From Lucifuga dentata (lineage: Eukaryota > Chordata > Actinopteri > Ophidiiformes > Bythitidae): a stretch of 64,000 bases of DNA. The notes beneath the pieces were generated by a model. That model was given only the letters and a program-made list of their open reading frames with translations. It was not told where the DNA came from and made no database searches. A program made the position numbers and the translations under genes. The stretch's first letter is position 1, and every line of letters begins with the position of its first letter. The DNA is taken from positions 1 to 64,000 of the forward strand of contig VXCM01000694.1 in assembly GCA_014773175.1 (NCBI GenBank), given 5' to 3'. Positions 12,500 to 27,800 of this stretch are shown in pieces.

Positions 12500-15400
12500 T
12501 GAGGGAGAAAAGATGTTTGCTGCCAAATAAATGAAGACAGTGAGTGGGAGATTCTGTCTCTGCCAAAGAAAATATTCCAGTCGCTAGTCTTTATGATTAT
12601 CTTACATTTGTCCATGATGACTTCTAGAAAAGGCAGAACTTGAAATATGCTTTTCCAAACTCCTCATTTCTACCCTATTATCCAACTAGATAAGGGTACT
12701 TGCACTGTAAAACGTTTTATTCCAATTAATGCGTAAATCACTTCATTTAAAAATCATGTAAACACCATAATCAGGTTGAAATCAGCCTAAATCAAAGTTG
12801 GTGTGCTCCAAGTACCACAGCTAGATCATGCATTTTTAAACTGATTTACTCAGGCACATAAAAAGACCAAATGGTTTTACAACCAGTGCAAATTTTTTGC
12901 GTACACATTTCATAGCGTATTTTATCTTGTAAAGCAATTAAGTGATTGAGTCGTGTTATTGGCCAGTGACAGAATCCCATTAACGATAGTGCCTTCATGG
13001 CAGTATAGATAAAAATTGATTGTGGAAACACATTTTAGTGAGAAGAGATGACAGTGGGAGGAGTCTAACTGCTTCAGCTCTATGTATCATAGTGAATATC
13101 TTCAGTCCAACCAAAGCACGACTGGAAAAGCAATCATAAGTGTCAAAAGTTGGGCCCTCTGATGTTTTTCTATTACTGATGTTTCAGAGCATGAAAGAAC
13201 ATCAAAGCTTATTTTCTCCAATGCTGCAAAGGTTCCCATGTCTGACATATGGTCTAGACATGATCTCACTAGGATAAAGGCATAGATAGAACGAGGCATA
13301 ACGTGATGTTGAAGAGCTATAAGAAAAGGTTGTGTCGTACAGTATTTGAGGTCTTATCTAAAAAGTAGACACACTAATCAAATACTTCATGACTATCTTT
13401 AGGAGCAGAAAAAAGAGCGGTTCATCTATTAATATGCTCTGATACACTTCTCTGTGCCCGCCAACCTAAATCTCAAAGATTAGAGGAGGTTTTATTAGGC
13501 AACTTTTCAAGCAACTGCAGACGTGCAGCTGTTAAATATCCCTGATCAGACATGCAGTATCAAGGGCTCACATTACCTTTGCAGTGTACTGAGACCCTCA
13601 TGAGATCAGTCTAAGTTCATTACTATCAAATAACAACTCTCAGATCTCACTGATCGTACCACTGGCCCATCCACTGATAGTCCAAAGTGGATTGCATGTT
13701 ACCCACCGCTTAAGGCTATTACCAAGTGGTTACTGCAAAAGGACCCTAATGCAACATGCACTGTCCCAAACTAAGAGAGTCAAAAACACAAATGAGTTGA
13801 TTTGTAGAGCAAAAGCAAAGCTGAGTGTAGTGGGCTGTTGTGTTATCACTCCACTCTGCTCATGCATGACTTTTTACTGACAGACTTTATAATTAAAGCA
13901 AATTACCTGCTCATTCTCCCATCATTCTAGCCCCTTTCCATAAATTGTCGCAAGCAGTTGTTTCCCAAAATAGAAAATTCCCCTGGCTTTCCCCTGCTGT
14001 TGTTATCCTCCGTACGGAGGCAGAAATATGTAAACAAACTGGAGGCTGCTCAACATTGCAATTCTTAGCATCGCTTTCCTCCTTGTGTTTATGCTCTCCA
14101 TTTGGCACAGGCCACTAAAGGAGGAGCAACTTTGGCCAGCACTCAAAGATGAATATCTATGAAAGGATTGTAAAAATGCTAGTATACCTGCATGTAGACA
14201 TTTCATATTCACAAAAAAGGTGCAGTTACTTGGATAGAACATCCAACTATGAGTACGATTACTGAAACTTCCATAACTCAGAAAACTTTCCATCCTATTC
14301 AAATAAATATCAAATATAGCATGCCAGTTATGTTACTCAGCAAATGTAAGTTTCATTTCTGTTCCTCAAACTGCATTGTTAGTGCAAGCCAGTGTTTTTG
14401 TCTGAACCCAAGTAAGTTGGCCTAAAGTCACTTCACATCACTGGCAGTGCTTCTGTTTTTGTTGCAGAAAATACAATTATAAAAGATCTTAGGACCAAAG
14501 ATTAATGAGAGTTGTGAGACTGCAGCTGTAACTGAGCTGCAGCCTGAGCAAAAATCAAAGACAGAGAACATCACCTCAGGTCAGGACAGAGGAGTGTGTG
14601 ATTCAGCTGGGTATTAAGTCATTCAATATAGCTGTCCTCAAGCCCTTCAGCAACGCGGCCATACTCCGTACCACTGCTGTATGGTCTTTATTGCCCTGCC
14701 AGACTGCCTGCTAGTTGTGTTCCATGTCTCTGCTTTCCTGCACACATCTTCCACACCCTGGTCTAAACTTGTGCCCTTTCATGCACCATTGTTGCCCCTC
14801 TTTCCCACTTTAGCCCTTCAGTCTCTTGTTCTCTCCTAACTGCATTAGTAGGTTGGAGGCAGGCTCCTGATCCGAAGGAAGCCAAGGTCAGTGCTTACAC
14901 TGTTGCTTTGGTAATTGCCTGTAGAAGTGGCAGCTATTTCCTGCCTTCACAGGAAGCAATGTATTGAAACCAGATTGCCCAGCACGCACTATGTGATCTT
15001 GCTATATGGTCTGTAGAGCACCAGGAACAAATGGGGGTTTCATCTGTTCTAGCCTCTGTTTCTAATACCTTCTCATTTGCAGTGCAGGGAAAAAGCTTCA
15101 TGCTTAATATCTTACTGCATTAATGTGTATTGAGATATAAGAAAGAAGCAAGTTTGCACCTTTGTTAAGGTGACTGTATGTTTTTTCACGTGGAGAGGAA
15201 AACCTGCAGCTACTCAATTTGTGATTTGAGCACTTTTGTAATTGAAGGTCACACATCTGTCACACAAATAACAGGGACTGGCTAAAAGAGAGAAAGAGGA
15301 CAACAAAGGAGGAGATTTGCCTCACATGTGGTTAAATCTGTGCTTGGACTGTGCCAGTAAGAAACAGGGTGAACATGATCCAAGGCCTTCAGTTCTCCTT

Positions 15401-16159
15401 AGGGAGGAACTCCAGCATGGAGCTGCATTGTGGTGATTGTAACTCAAGCCCCAGACATGAATAGTGCTCACAGGATAACGAGTAATCTGTGATCAACACA
15501 CACGGCTTGTGCCTTCTGTTGTTTTTCAGTTTTGGCTGTTGGTATTGTGTGGTTGGGCTTACGTTTTTAAGTCATCTGTTTGTCCAGGGTGCATTGTTCC
15601 ATTATTTCTGTTCTGTAGTTCCCCATCATTCTCTTCCCATTTATGTTCTCAACCACAATATTACCTCTGTACACGTCAGAGGTTGTGTATGTAATATCAA
15701 CATAAGATTAGATGATTACGCAGACACAGACTTGAAAATGGAAGATAACTTAATAGCTTTATTCCATATAGAGTATGATTGATACATGGGGGGGTGGGGG
15801 TATTAATGGCCAGGATTGTCTTGTTACAATAAGTGTATATCAGTTGAAATTGCAGTACATAATGTTTTATAGGGTTATCTGAACTATGTTTTCATTAATT
15901 TAAGATTTGTAGCAGTTTTTATTTGTTAGATAATAATTAAATTTTACATGCAGGCTTGGAGTTCAAAACCTTTACTGTCATGTTAAAAAAAATATATATT
16001 GTTCAGCTTTGAAACACTCTGTCTCACTTCATACAAAGTGAGACAAATCTTTAATAACCATATTTGAAGGGCTCCTTGCCAAAAGATATTTAATGTGTTT
16101 ATGTTTAATGTGTTAATGTAAAAACACATATCAGCTCATATATCATTATCAGCCTTTTT

Positions 16160-16205
<46 letters not shown>

Positions 16206-19200
16206 ATCAGCCTTAAAAATCCATATCAGGTTTTATTTACTTGTGGCTCTACATTTCAGCTCAGCATCTATGCTAGCTATTCAGTCAGATTATACAGTCT
16301 GAGCTGTTTTGTGTTACAATTATCCTTGAGGCCATGCGAAAATGCAGTATTCATAATTTCTTGAAGAGCACTTCATACAAACTTTTCAGGCTACACAAAT
16401 TTTAGTGCAAGCATTTTGTCTGCTAATAGTCATTATAGTAATAGTCATATTAGTAGTTAATTGATTATTGATAGTAAGCAATTTAAGCAATTAATAGCCA
16501 ATTTTATTACAAGATTAAATGTGTTTTGGCAAAAATATCACAGAAATTATATTATTTGTATAAAGTTTTTCTTCAAACAGCCTTAGTCGTGTGTTCTTAT
16601 GGTGATAGTGGCTCTCACACCTACAGTGAATGTGCAGACTTAAGTCCCAAAATTCACCCTGAACTTAAGTATCAAAGTATGACTTTATATTCACTGTTTT
16701 TTGTTTGTTTGTTTGTTTGTTTTTTCCCCCACACATTGCCTTACAGCTTCTCCTCTTCAGGCCCGTTTGGCTCAGAGAGAGCAGCATGTGGAAGTTATTA
16801 GAGTCTCTGTCCTCCTGTCTCATTATTCTCTCATAAAAGTACCAACGCTGGCAGGAGATAAGCAGCATATTAACATATTAACATTAGCTTGTAATTTATA
16901 GGCTGTTCCTGACATTAATTTACAAATGAACTCATTTGCTCTCTCTCTCTGTTGTTCTTTTTTCTTCCTATTACAAGCAGAGAGAACATTTTGCCTCATA
17001 CATAAACACAAATACTCCCAGCTGAGGTGACTGTATGTAATAATGTCTCGTGCTACATGACACCCACAGATAATATGAAATGCAGTGAAAACTGAAGCCT
17101 GTATATGAATTGTTCTGCTTCATGTGTGCCTGATGGGATACTCATTACATTTACACACATGCTAAAACTTTGATTATACTCTGATTGAGGCAATAAATCA
17201 TTTTTTTTAATATCATATTAACACTATAATTTGATTGAAATAGGAATAAATGACAGTATCCTTACTCCCAGTAACAGACCTAGATTATGTGATTGTAAAT
17301 TGATTTATCTAGACATGTAGATGTTAAAATCGGAGTAAGCCACCTTTGGATGCATTTCCTCACCTGACTCTCTTCTACTCAACTCATCATGTACTTTTGG
17401 CAAAAAAAAAAAAAAAAAAAAAGTAAACTGAATATCAAAAGGAAAGAGATAATAAACCAAAACAATGTCTGCAAGGGGAGAGTGAAATTTGATTGTTAGA
17501 TGCCAGTTTATAAAGCTCAGTCAATCAGACCAGGTGATTATCATTCCGCTTAACACCCTGCAGGCTGCACGCAGGGTCATCCCAACCCATTAATGTCTTG
17601 GATATGTAATGGGAACAGAAATAAAAAAAAGTTTTATTGGTCTTAAATGCCACATTAATGTGCTCATAAAGGAAGCAGAAGAGCGTGTTTGTGTCCATAA
17701 GTTGCAGGAGGTATTAATGAGAACTTCCCATGGATCTTATGGTGTTTTTTTTGTTTCACCAACAAATCAACGTGGCCTCAAGACAGGAAGTTGTATTCAT
17801 AAATGGGCATTTTTGAGTCCAGAGACTTTCATCCACTATCATATTTTGAAAAAGATATGCAAGTAGTAATAGTAGTGGGGGAAAAAACTACTACTACTAC
17901 TACAACTACTACTGGTAGCCCAACACACTCAGTATGTTCACGTGCACACTATACTCTGATTATGTGTCTGCACTCCAATTAAGGCAATAATACAAGTAAG
18001 AAAGTGAGTAACTAAGTATACATGGACAGAATTAATTGGATTCTGTTGTTCATAGACATGATGTACTGCTTAATCAGAGTTTGAGGAGAGTCCACCAGGT
18101 GAAGAAATGCATGGTGGCTTACTCAAATTATAATGTTTACATGCTCAAATTTATTGACCTACAATCACATAATCTATGTTTGTTATTCAGAGTAAATCTA
18201 CTCCAGTTTATGCCGATTTCAATTTACCTCCTACCGCAGGTCCCTAGTGGCGTAGATGCTGGTGCCCACATCCTGTTTAAATGTGAGACACGTGACCAGT
18301 AAACGAAACTAATATCTTAATCATCCAAATTCGGGTTTCTAAATTATCATTTCCACTTAAGCAACAAATTTGAAAAATTACGAGTTTATGCCTGCTGTGG
18401 TTGTTTTGTAATTAATAAAAGTGTCTATCCCCCAAGCCTCAATTTGCACTGACTGGAAGTATGCCTTTTTTGAAATGATACCCATTTCATAAGCATTTCT
18501 TTTCGCTAAAAAAAAAAAAAAAAAATNAAAAAAAAAAAAAAAAAAATTACTAGCACAGCAATAAGACAAAACACGAAAACATACATACATACAACATACA
18601 TTGCAGTCTTACCAGTGTTTTGAAGACAAAAGTGTCTTGAAAAAGAATCCATGATTGTTTTTTGTCTCCATTATTCCATTTTAGAGAAAATCTCCTCAGA
18701 CCAGAATGCACAATTATAACTTTGTACAACTAAACTTGATTTGATTGACAAGGTTTTCAACCAATTGGAAACATTCTAAGCATTAAACTGACCAATCACA
18801 TGCCTCAACAAGTAGTCCTTAAATCCCCTTTCAAGCCATGGGTAATGTGAGAAGTGACCCCTATGGTGATTGCCTAGCAACCAACAGTTTACATGCTGTT
18901 TACAACTAGATCTGAGTGTTTTTAGCTTTTTTCTTGCACTTTTAAAGCCAAATAAATGTGTTGATAATTTGTTGAAATGTTGTATTGCACATTTTAGCCA
19001 TTTTAGATATGTTTGGCACACAAAAGGACACCAAGGCCTAAGGGGTCCACTTTACTAGATGCCTTAGCTTAAAACTTAAGTACTTTGATATCAATTTTAA
19101 ATTTGGTCAAGAAGTTTGTGAACCATAAAATGTGAAATTGAAAGAGTTTTATTACTCAGATCCAAACAAGTTCAATACAAAAAAAAAAAAGAAAAAAAAG

Positions 19201-21599
19201 AAAAAAAAATTCAAATTTGATTTTTTTTTTAATTTGATTTTTCTGACATGCCTACTTCATTGTGTTTACATAATATTTGAAAAAATCAATTTATTGCCTT
19301 AATTGATTATAATCAAAGTTTTAATATGCACCTCAGGACTGTTTGGGTGTGTACAAGCTGTGCTGATTCTCTTGATAGATTTGTTGCCCCCATGTCCTGA
19401 GCAGGACAATTTTCTCCTTTATTATTTGTTTAAAATTATTGCATTTCATGACTTCAGCAGACTCACATAAGAGCCCCACCCAACTTCACCCAACCAAAAG
19501 TCTAATAAGCCAGAATAACTATACTGTTTGACTGTGCAAGGCATTTACATGGGCACCACCTCTCAGCTCAGGCTTTCTTCCTGTGCCATTAATTGCCATT
19601 CGTTAATTGATTCATTTAAAACCTTGAAGGAACATATTTTTTTAAGATCAGCCTAATTTTCCTATCTACATTTTTGTTGGGGTGAGGGTTGGGTGACTGT
19701 GTGGTCAGGGAACCTCACAGTGAAACTGAACTCTGATTATGTCTGCAGCAACATCATTCCATGTAGATTCTATACTCAGCTGTGTTCTATAGTCAAGATA
19801 CACGCCTGTCAGACTAGCTTCAATATTATTTTATTTAGCCAATGAGCCATGACAGAAAATGTTTGAGAACCACATGATCATTAGGTCATATATTATTCTT
19901 TGGTGTCACCTCAAGTCTCTGGTTTCTGGGTTTTCTCATTTCCTGTCTGGTCTGGTTTGGAATGGCATGGCCTGACCTGCCACAGGAGAAAAAATTTAAG
20001 TCAAAAGACTTTGCAAAGTTAATTTTACTGTTGCTAAATTTATAAATTTTATGTTTCTAAAGTGCAAGATATTTCCTGTGATGTTTTTGAGTGAATGAAT
20101 TTCAAAACTACCCCTGCAAAACTATAGAGAGTAAAATAATAAAGATCAATATTCAGTGTTCATTGGCTTGTTGGCTAGATGGGAATCAGTGTTCTAACCA
20201 GTCAGATGACATCTTATTTGATTTGATCCAACACCAGATCTGTTTACAGTATATTATTGTTTACAAAAATAGAATATTGTATTGAACTATAGCAATAACA
20301 TACTCCAATGACTGATACATGGATGAGTTACATTATTCCATTTGCATTACACCATGTAACCAAAGATTGTGACTGCTGATGTGTACAGTAGTTGATCAAT
20401 GCTACCCAAACTGGGCTATTGCAGCAAAATGCATCCTAATCAGTGTTTAAAACATTACACTGTTGATTTAATATGGTGAGCATAACCTCCTTGGCAGAGT
20501 TTAACTAGAAGTAATAAGAAACAACATGAATCACAAGTACTGGTCATGAATAGAGAAAAGTAACATAATAAAAATGGTAAAATAATTGAAGGTCTTTGCT
20601 GTGATCATCTGATATAAATCAGTTTGAAGCATTTTGATAATAATTCATTGCTTTGTAACTATGATTCTGTCTTAGCCATTTGAGTGTCGCTACAGGCTCC
20701 AACAAGTCAGTGGCCCATTTTAAGAGAAGCATGTTATTGACTCAGTCCTCCTGCCCCAGGTCATTTTAGTCAGGTGGAGCGCTGTTATCTTCTCATTTGA
20801 ATGACAGCCACTTTGAGATGCTGTTTGCTGTTTTACACGTCAATGGAAATCTTTCAGAAGCAATGAGCAGCTTTTAGTCTGTGTGTCAAACTCAACACTC
20901 TATTGAGAAGTGCTGCTATCTCTCCCTGTATCGTTCCTCCAACCTGGATCAGTATAAAATGTGTTCACATTGTGTTGTTGGCATTCTTAAATTTTCAGCA
21001 TTTTCACCACCTGGTTTCCAGTTTGTAAAATCTCTCTTGCATAGGTAGTGTACGACTAGTATCCTGTTCAGTGTGTGGAGCGTCAGGCTGATAATTGTAG
21101 TGGGCTGGATTGAGCATTGGGGGTGGAGGGTTTTGAGCAAAGCCATCTGTCTCCTAATAACAGTCCACAGACAGTGGTGATCAATAGTGATCGGGTAGCA
21201 GATGACACTCCCAGTCAGACAAAAGAAACATTTACATGACAGCGCTGTTGCCCCAAATAAAAAGGCTATAATGGTTAAAAAAAAAAACAAAAAAACAAAA
21301 AAAACAAAAAACAAGCAAAGGCATCCCAGAAAATACACAGAAGAAATACACATAGTCACAACCACATTTTTTTTTTTTTTTTNTTTTTTTTTTTTTTTTA
21401 CCTTTATTTATGTGGGGTGGTTTCTGTTTTTCTGTTTGTGCCCCAAGGTTGTGGAATTCCCTGCCAGAGGATCTGAGACTGGCAAACCCAGTGTCTTCTT
21501 TTTAATTGATCCCAAATAAATTGTTAATTGTCCCCCCNCCCCCCCCCCAAAAAAAAGAAAAATTATTATTTCAACCCCTTATTATTGTTGTTATTATTA

Positions 21600-21630
<31 letters not shown>

Positions 21631-21779
21631 TTTATTTTTTTGTATTGCGATTGTCATTTTTCTTGTGCACTAGTGTCTGCATTAGCACCTTTTAACTCTT
21701 TTATTATTATTATTGTGTGAACTTGGCCATATTGTTAGCACCTTGTAACTCTGTTTTGAAAGGTGCTTTATAAATAAAA

Positions 21780-21834
<55 letters not shown>

Positions 21835-24800
21835 TTTTTCTTTGACTACAAACGGTCTTTGCAGAAATGAATGCCCCAGTCCACATGAATGAATGAATGC
21901 CCCAGACAACCATGCAATGCTATAATTTCCAGATATAATCTGGTGACCTTGCTGAACATTTACAGCTGTGGACTGTTATTGATTTTGTGAGGTCACTGGC
22001 AGCATCACTACTGTCTTTGTGCTGTAGGAATGACGTCAGTAGAGACATTTTAAGGTACAGTCAACAGGAAAAATAGGAATTAGATTGTCCGCTTACATTG
22101 TCAGTTAGCGCAGTGATTGGCTGAAAGACAAGAATTTCCTGGATTAAGTTTTGTTTTAAAAAATTTGCAGGATCTGGTGGAAACCCTTCTCTTTTGTGAG
22201 TCTGTCTCACACATAATAGTCATAATATATATTAAGATTTATATTATAACTATTACTTGTGAATCTGTCTCACACATAATAGTTATATATCTTATTCATA
22301 TTACATTTTAATGAAGATGAAACCACTAATCTCAAAATGAATAATTATCATTTTCTTGGACCTTTTCATCTCAGCCAAAAACCACTCAAAAGATAGATGC
22401 TATGTCTAATATTTACATTTCATCTGATGTACATGATAACTACAGTGCACAGCTGCACGCAGTATGTGCTGCATGTACTGTGTCAAAGGCTTCACATCTG
22501 AATAAATGCTGCTTGACTTTTTTGGTGCACAATTTGGGACTAAATCAGGACAAAAGCTGCGTTGAAAAGTTATCAGATTGTCTACATAAAGAAAGAGCCG
22601 CTGAAGTTCAGCAATTAAGAAAAATATGATCATAAAGACCACACAGATTCTCCATGTGCCTCCCTGAAGCTCACTTTGAAGCCCTGCAAAGGAAAACAGT
22701 TTCCTTTGAAGAATCAGCCTTCTAGCCACAGCAGGCTGTAAAAATGTTTCCACTGTTGGGATTGTGGCCACATAATGAAGCTGAGGAAGGAGTGTGACAT
22801 TGGCGTTTCTTGTGGCATACTGCAGGGAGGAGTAATTATCGAGCGTTGCCCAATGAGCCCAGTTTCCTGCCTCCAAAAATGCTCCATTGTTTTAAAGAGC
22901 AAGACTACAACTTACATCATGATTATACACTAAATGCTACAGCCTATACAAAATGACCAGCGTGACCGTGCTTTGTGCAGGGAATCACAATCTGGGGCTC
23001 ATTCTACCTTCTTATCAACTGGGAGATGTAGGTCCAATAGTTCAACTTCTTCTGCTGCATTCCCATGGCCCCTTAATGTCTCGTGTGTCAGTTAACATCT
23101 ATATCTGCACCCTGAGCCTTCTATTTTTGGCTTCCATCAACCGGTAGTCCTTATTATTGTCAGAGAGTGTGTTGCTGATCAGGCCCTATTCTAGCTGCCC
23201 TAGTAAGCTCTCTTGGATCCAGGAAAATTGTAATAATGCTAATGTACACTTTCTTTGCATTACTAAATCACTTTAAACTAAAAAAAGGAAAACTTGTGAC
23301 TAGAATTAAAAAAACCCTATGGACACCAAGTTAATGATAATGTGAAAGAATGCAAAGATAAAAACAAATTTGGCAAAAACTATAGATGAAGATATGCAGT
23401 GAGTTGAAAGAAGACTGATTACTGAAATTGTTAGTGTTTGCATATTCATATGCCAAAGGAAAAATGTCAATTCACATATTGTTTTGCATCTTTTCATCAG
23501 AAATAACTGATTCTAAAATGTATTGTAGGTCCATTAGGACATGTCACATCTCACTTTTTCACATTACATAGTAGGGTGTTTAAATGAACTCTTAAAAAAT
23601 CTCATATGTTCTGTATTATTTTTTTATTTCCTGGAAGCCACTACTGTGTTTTTTCAGGAAGAGCAGTAAAGTCTGACCTGCCAGCTTCCTGTCAACAAGA
23701 GGAAGTATGAGTTGGCTGCTTTTGTGGGGGAACTTCAGCGAAAGACAGGCGGCCTCATAGAGAGACATGTTACCAATTTAGGCATCATACCTTACCTAAA
23801 TTTGTTATAATTTTGCTGTTATTTTGGCTCACAGTACAAGAGGGTGAGCAGGGAGAGACAGAAAGAAGAAAACATAAAAATGAATTATCTCTGTCTCTGT
23901 GTGAAGTTTTAACATACAAGATAAGATGATTCTAAATCATGATTAAAGAAGTAGCTGCAACCACTGTACAAAAATATAACATGCCATGATGTTCCTTTAT
24001 TGTTTTGGCAAACCCTGCTGGAGTGTGTTTTAGGAGAAGTTCAGAGCCTCTTTTATAATACATGCTATGATATGTGGACAACAGATGAGAGGTTTGGCTG
24101 TCCTCCAACAAAAGAGTAGACAGAATATAAACTTGTGCATCCACTACTGTGGCTTTATTTCAGTCAGGCCAGTGAAGTGGCCGTTTGTCTCATCCTCTCA
24201 GCTCAAACACAGCGCAGGCTCAAGGTCATGATTTACCAGCTCTGGTTTTATGTACACTCTTATGGACTTATGGACACTCAAAACACAAGGCCAAGTTGAT
24301 TTTTTGCAGCTGTGATTAGGCACGAGGGGCACTTGGCAGGAATTGGTCAATTGCTCCTGTTGTCAGCATAACGAATTGAACAGCTGACCTCTCAGACAGT
24401 AATTCTACACTCTAACCTCAAGATAACCTTGCCCAACATTAATTAGCTGGACTACACCGATACTGCAATGACTCATTAATCATAGTAAAGCAATATGCAC
24501 TTTCAGAACAGTGCTGAAGCAAAGATCTTTCTATACATATACTGTGAAATTGATGCATATCCTCAGTAAAGCAGATTTTGTTCTGGTTTTCACACCACAA
24601 ATTTTCCCAAATGTTGATAATAGAGGAAAACTAAAACTCAGGGGGTTATACTGTATTTGTTCTCTTTCTGCAGAGATAACGTTAGCTGGGGCATTTTTGT
24701 TTTTAATTTTGGAAACTCCATAACAAAAAAAATATAGTTATGTATGTGGGAAACTTCAAAAACTTTGTAATTGTTTCCAGCTCTCAGCTCGGTTCCAGTG

Positions 24801-27800
24801 TTCTTGCTTATTTTTCTGCTCTGCTATAGCGGCGAGTAGATGACGTCACTCTGGTCTCCATGTGGACAGATGGGGTTGCTGATTGGCTTCAGGTTCCTGT
24901 TGGAGTTGTGTGACAGATATGAGTGAGAGGAAGGGAGGGGAGAGAGTAAAAATAGCCTGCCTGGTTTGCACTGTGTAAAATCTGCATCTACACACAAAAG
25001 CCTAATGGAGAACACTGGCACAGGACCATTCTCATAATGCTCAAGAAGGGGGTCCATTTAGAGCCAAACAATGACTTTGCACAAATGTTTCTGTTTGCTA
25101 GATTATTTTGAATAATGCTCTTTTTGTATTTCAAGCTCTAGTCTTTGTCCTATTCTGCCAATGAAATTATGAAAGTCTGTACTGATAATTCACTCCATGC
25201 ACACATAAAACAAGCCAACATGGCCAGAAGTAAGGCCTGCATGTTGCAGACAAAACCTGCTTTGTTTGGGAAGCGGGACAAAGGACCTAGATGTCCTGTC
25301 AGACTTGAGGAGAAGTATGCTTCGAGTGTGTCTCCATATCCATGGACCCTGTAAGCGGTGGGAGTAGTGCAGGGTAGCCAAAATGTTCCCCTTGGCTGCT
25401 GGAGCAGAGATAATTGGACCCAGGTTTAGCTGGAGTTTTGGTATTTGCATCTCAAGCCAGGATTTGATCCTCATAACTTCTTTTACCAGACAGCGCCTGT
25501 GCAAGCAAGGCTGCCTGACTGACGTAGTTCACCATTATTTTCTGCATGTGAGGAATCCTGACAGCTTTCTGGGTCAGGTGAAATATGTCCCTGAGGTCCT
25601 GCACATATGGATCATGATGTTTTTGGTTAACATGTGATGCTTTACAAGTGCAACGTCTATCCAGCAGCAGTAGAAACAGTTGTATTTGTGTTTGCAAAGG
25701 ATTAAATTGATCAGTCTGGGGTTTAGGACTCTGTGTGTTCAGATGTCAGAGTTAGATCCTGTCGGACAGCAATTTAGAGGACACTGATCTGTTGTGGGGT
25801 CACCAGTCCCACAATCTGATCTCATGAGATCTGAGGTAGAAATGCTGTGAGGGGACTATGCACACTAAGGCAGGAGAAAGAGACGGTTAAACTGTTTGTG
25901 GTGTTATCCCAATGAATGACCATGTTTGTTTTTGTAGATACATGAGCCTCTTATCTTAATGTCTGAAATGCATCTATTAATCAAAAATCAGTTTTTCACT
26001 ATGGGGCGGGGGCGGGATTTCCACTGTTATCACTGAGTCAGACAGATTACATGTGAACATGTGTGTGTCTGTGTAACAGCGGACTCATGACCACAGGAAA
26101 CACTGAAGGAAAATGTCTCCTAAAAGTTTGCAACTGCAGCTGTTTGAGGTGCAATCTGGCAAAGTGTCCGGAAAACTTCTTGTGTTGTTATTTCACAGCC
26201 CAGAGCAAATTATTTATATGCACACAGAGTTGCAAGTTTTATTAGCGTCATTCTTCAACTTCTACTTCAGGTTCCACGAATGTCTGCTGCAGACTTCACT
26301 GGCACTACGCACTGCTTTTCACATTTTTTTTGCCTGTTGTTGGATGATTTTCTGTCAGTTACCAACATAACATAGATAAAAAGCAAAACATCACCTTGTT
26401 CATACTGCGTATCCTATAGAAGGAAGTAACTTCTTGACCTCATTGCAGTTTGTGTTTGGGCCTGTACTTAAGCTTTCAGGTAGTTGCTGACTGTTTTCAG
26501 CTGCTTCCTAACAAAGTGATGAAAAATGCAGTCTGGCTGTTTTTGAGGGTTCATGACTGTTGTTATGGAACCAAAGATTTCCTGCACATCTCATAGAAAG
26601 TATTCCCCAGATACTTCTTCATCTTTCAACTTTGTGTGTGTGTATGTGTTTGTGTGTGTGGTGCAATGTATCTATCGGCAGGTCGCAGGAAAGGAATACA
26701 CCCCGTGGGATGCCTTCCATGTGGAAGGCAGACGTGGCGATGAGCAGGAAATGACCTTGGGTGATCTGATCCAGTACATGAAGGTAGAACCACAGTCTCT
26801 ACTCAGCAAGGAAACACACACCCAGTGCCATTGAGTGTATGCCTCATTTTCCCCAAAACCTGTTCACCTTCCTCCAGTGCACACAGTGACCATTGTTTGA
26901 AATGACTGACCACTTCACACCTTCCATTCACAACTTTGAACACTCTGGTGTTGAACCATCTGTTATCCTCAATGGCTGGATAATGATTGTAACCAAATGT
27001 CCACTACTTAGCATATTCATGTCACTAGGAACATGTTCAGTGAAGTAATTCTCAAGATTTTTAATGATCTCTTACAATCACAAAATGACAGAAAATAGAG
27101 AAAAAAATTGCATTTAATTTGCAATACCATGGCATAAAGTTTGTGCCCTGACAAGGAAAAAGGGACCTTTCTTGAGAAAGCTGTTGTGTTTTGGTCAATT
27201 TTCAACCTGGGTTTGAACTTTGGGAATGTAACCTTAGTGAAGATAATTTACCTGTTTAATTGAACAGAAGAATGGGTTTCAGGTGTGCTAAGATAATTAA
27301 AAAGGTGTCTCTAATAATCAATTAGCGTTTAAACATGATTAATTAAGGATGAGCTAAAAACGTTTATCATTAGAACACTAGAATCATGGCTGCTGAAAAT
27401 GGGACTTTAAAGTTTTGCATGAATAATTATAAATCAGTCATTCCAGCAGTAATAGCCATTTGCAAAATTATTAATGTCTTGGCTATATTTAAATCAATTT
27501 AATGCTACCTTGGTGAATAAAATATCAATTTATATCAAAAATATGAAAATTTCTGAATGATTTCAATTTTTGCACACTAGTATACATACAGTATGTTCTC
27601 TAGGACATTATACTTAGAGTATATTGTGGGTCTGATTGACAAAAATGTTTCAACGTCACACATAACCTGTTTTCACATTTACATTCTTTACTTGAGCAGA
27701 AGTTTGATTTATTGAGTCTGATGGAACTTCTAAAGAGGTGAGGGGTACAGAAATCTGCAAGTGTTATTTGCTTAAGATTTTGTTTAACCTTTGACCGTCC

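Larger units (their letters stand above)
11073..26681 (+). other. 15.6-kb uba7 intron
   Basis: Separates the adenylation body from the UFD exons. I saw no convincing nested gene. Recognised contents: an (AG)n run at about 12459-12496, family-1 inverted-repeat copies (about 12715-12800, 17150-17400, 17930-18240), a (CT)n run at 16162-16200, a CTA run at 17887-17913, poly-A gaps, a LINE 3' end with ATT repeats (21413-21835) and a duplicated block at 22196-22291. The remainder is AT-rich with scattered open frames of at most 156 codons (22406-22876, minus), none recognisable. Confidence 0.7.

Noticed and set aside
20949..21365. 138-codon minus-strand frame rich in F and L
   Set aside because: Its hydrophobic part is the translation of A/T-rich simple sequence beside a poly-T gap.
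22406..22876. 156-codon minus-strand open frame in the large uba7 intron
   Set aside because: No recognisable domain, no splice partners and an atypical composition; about the length expected by chance in 64 kb read in six frames. Listed only as intron content.
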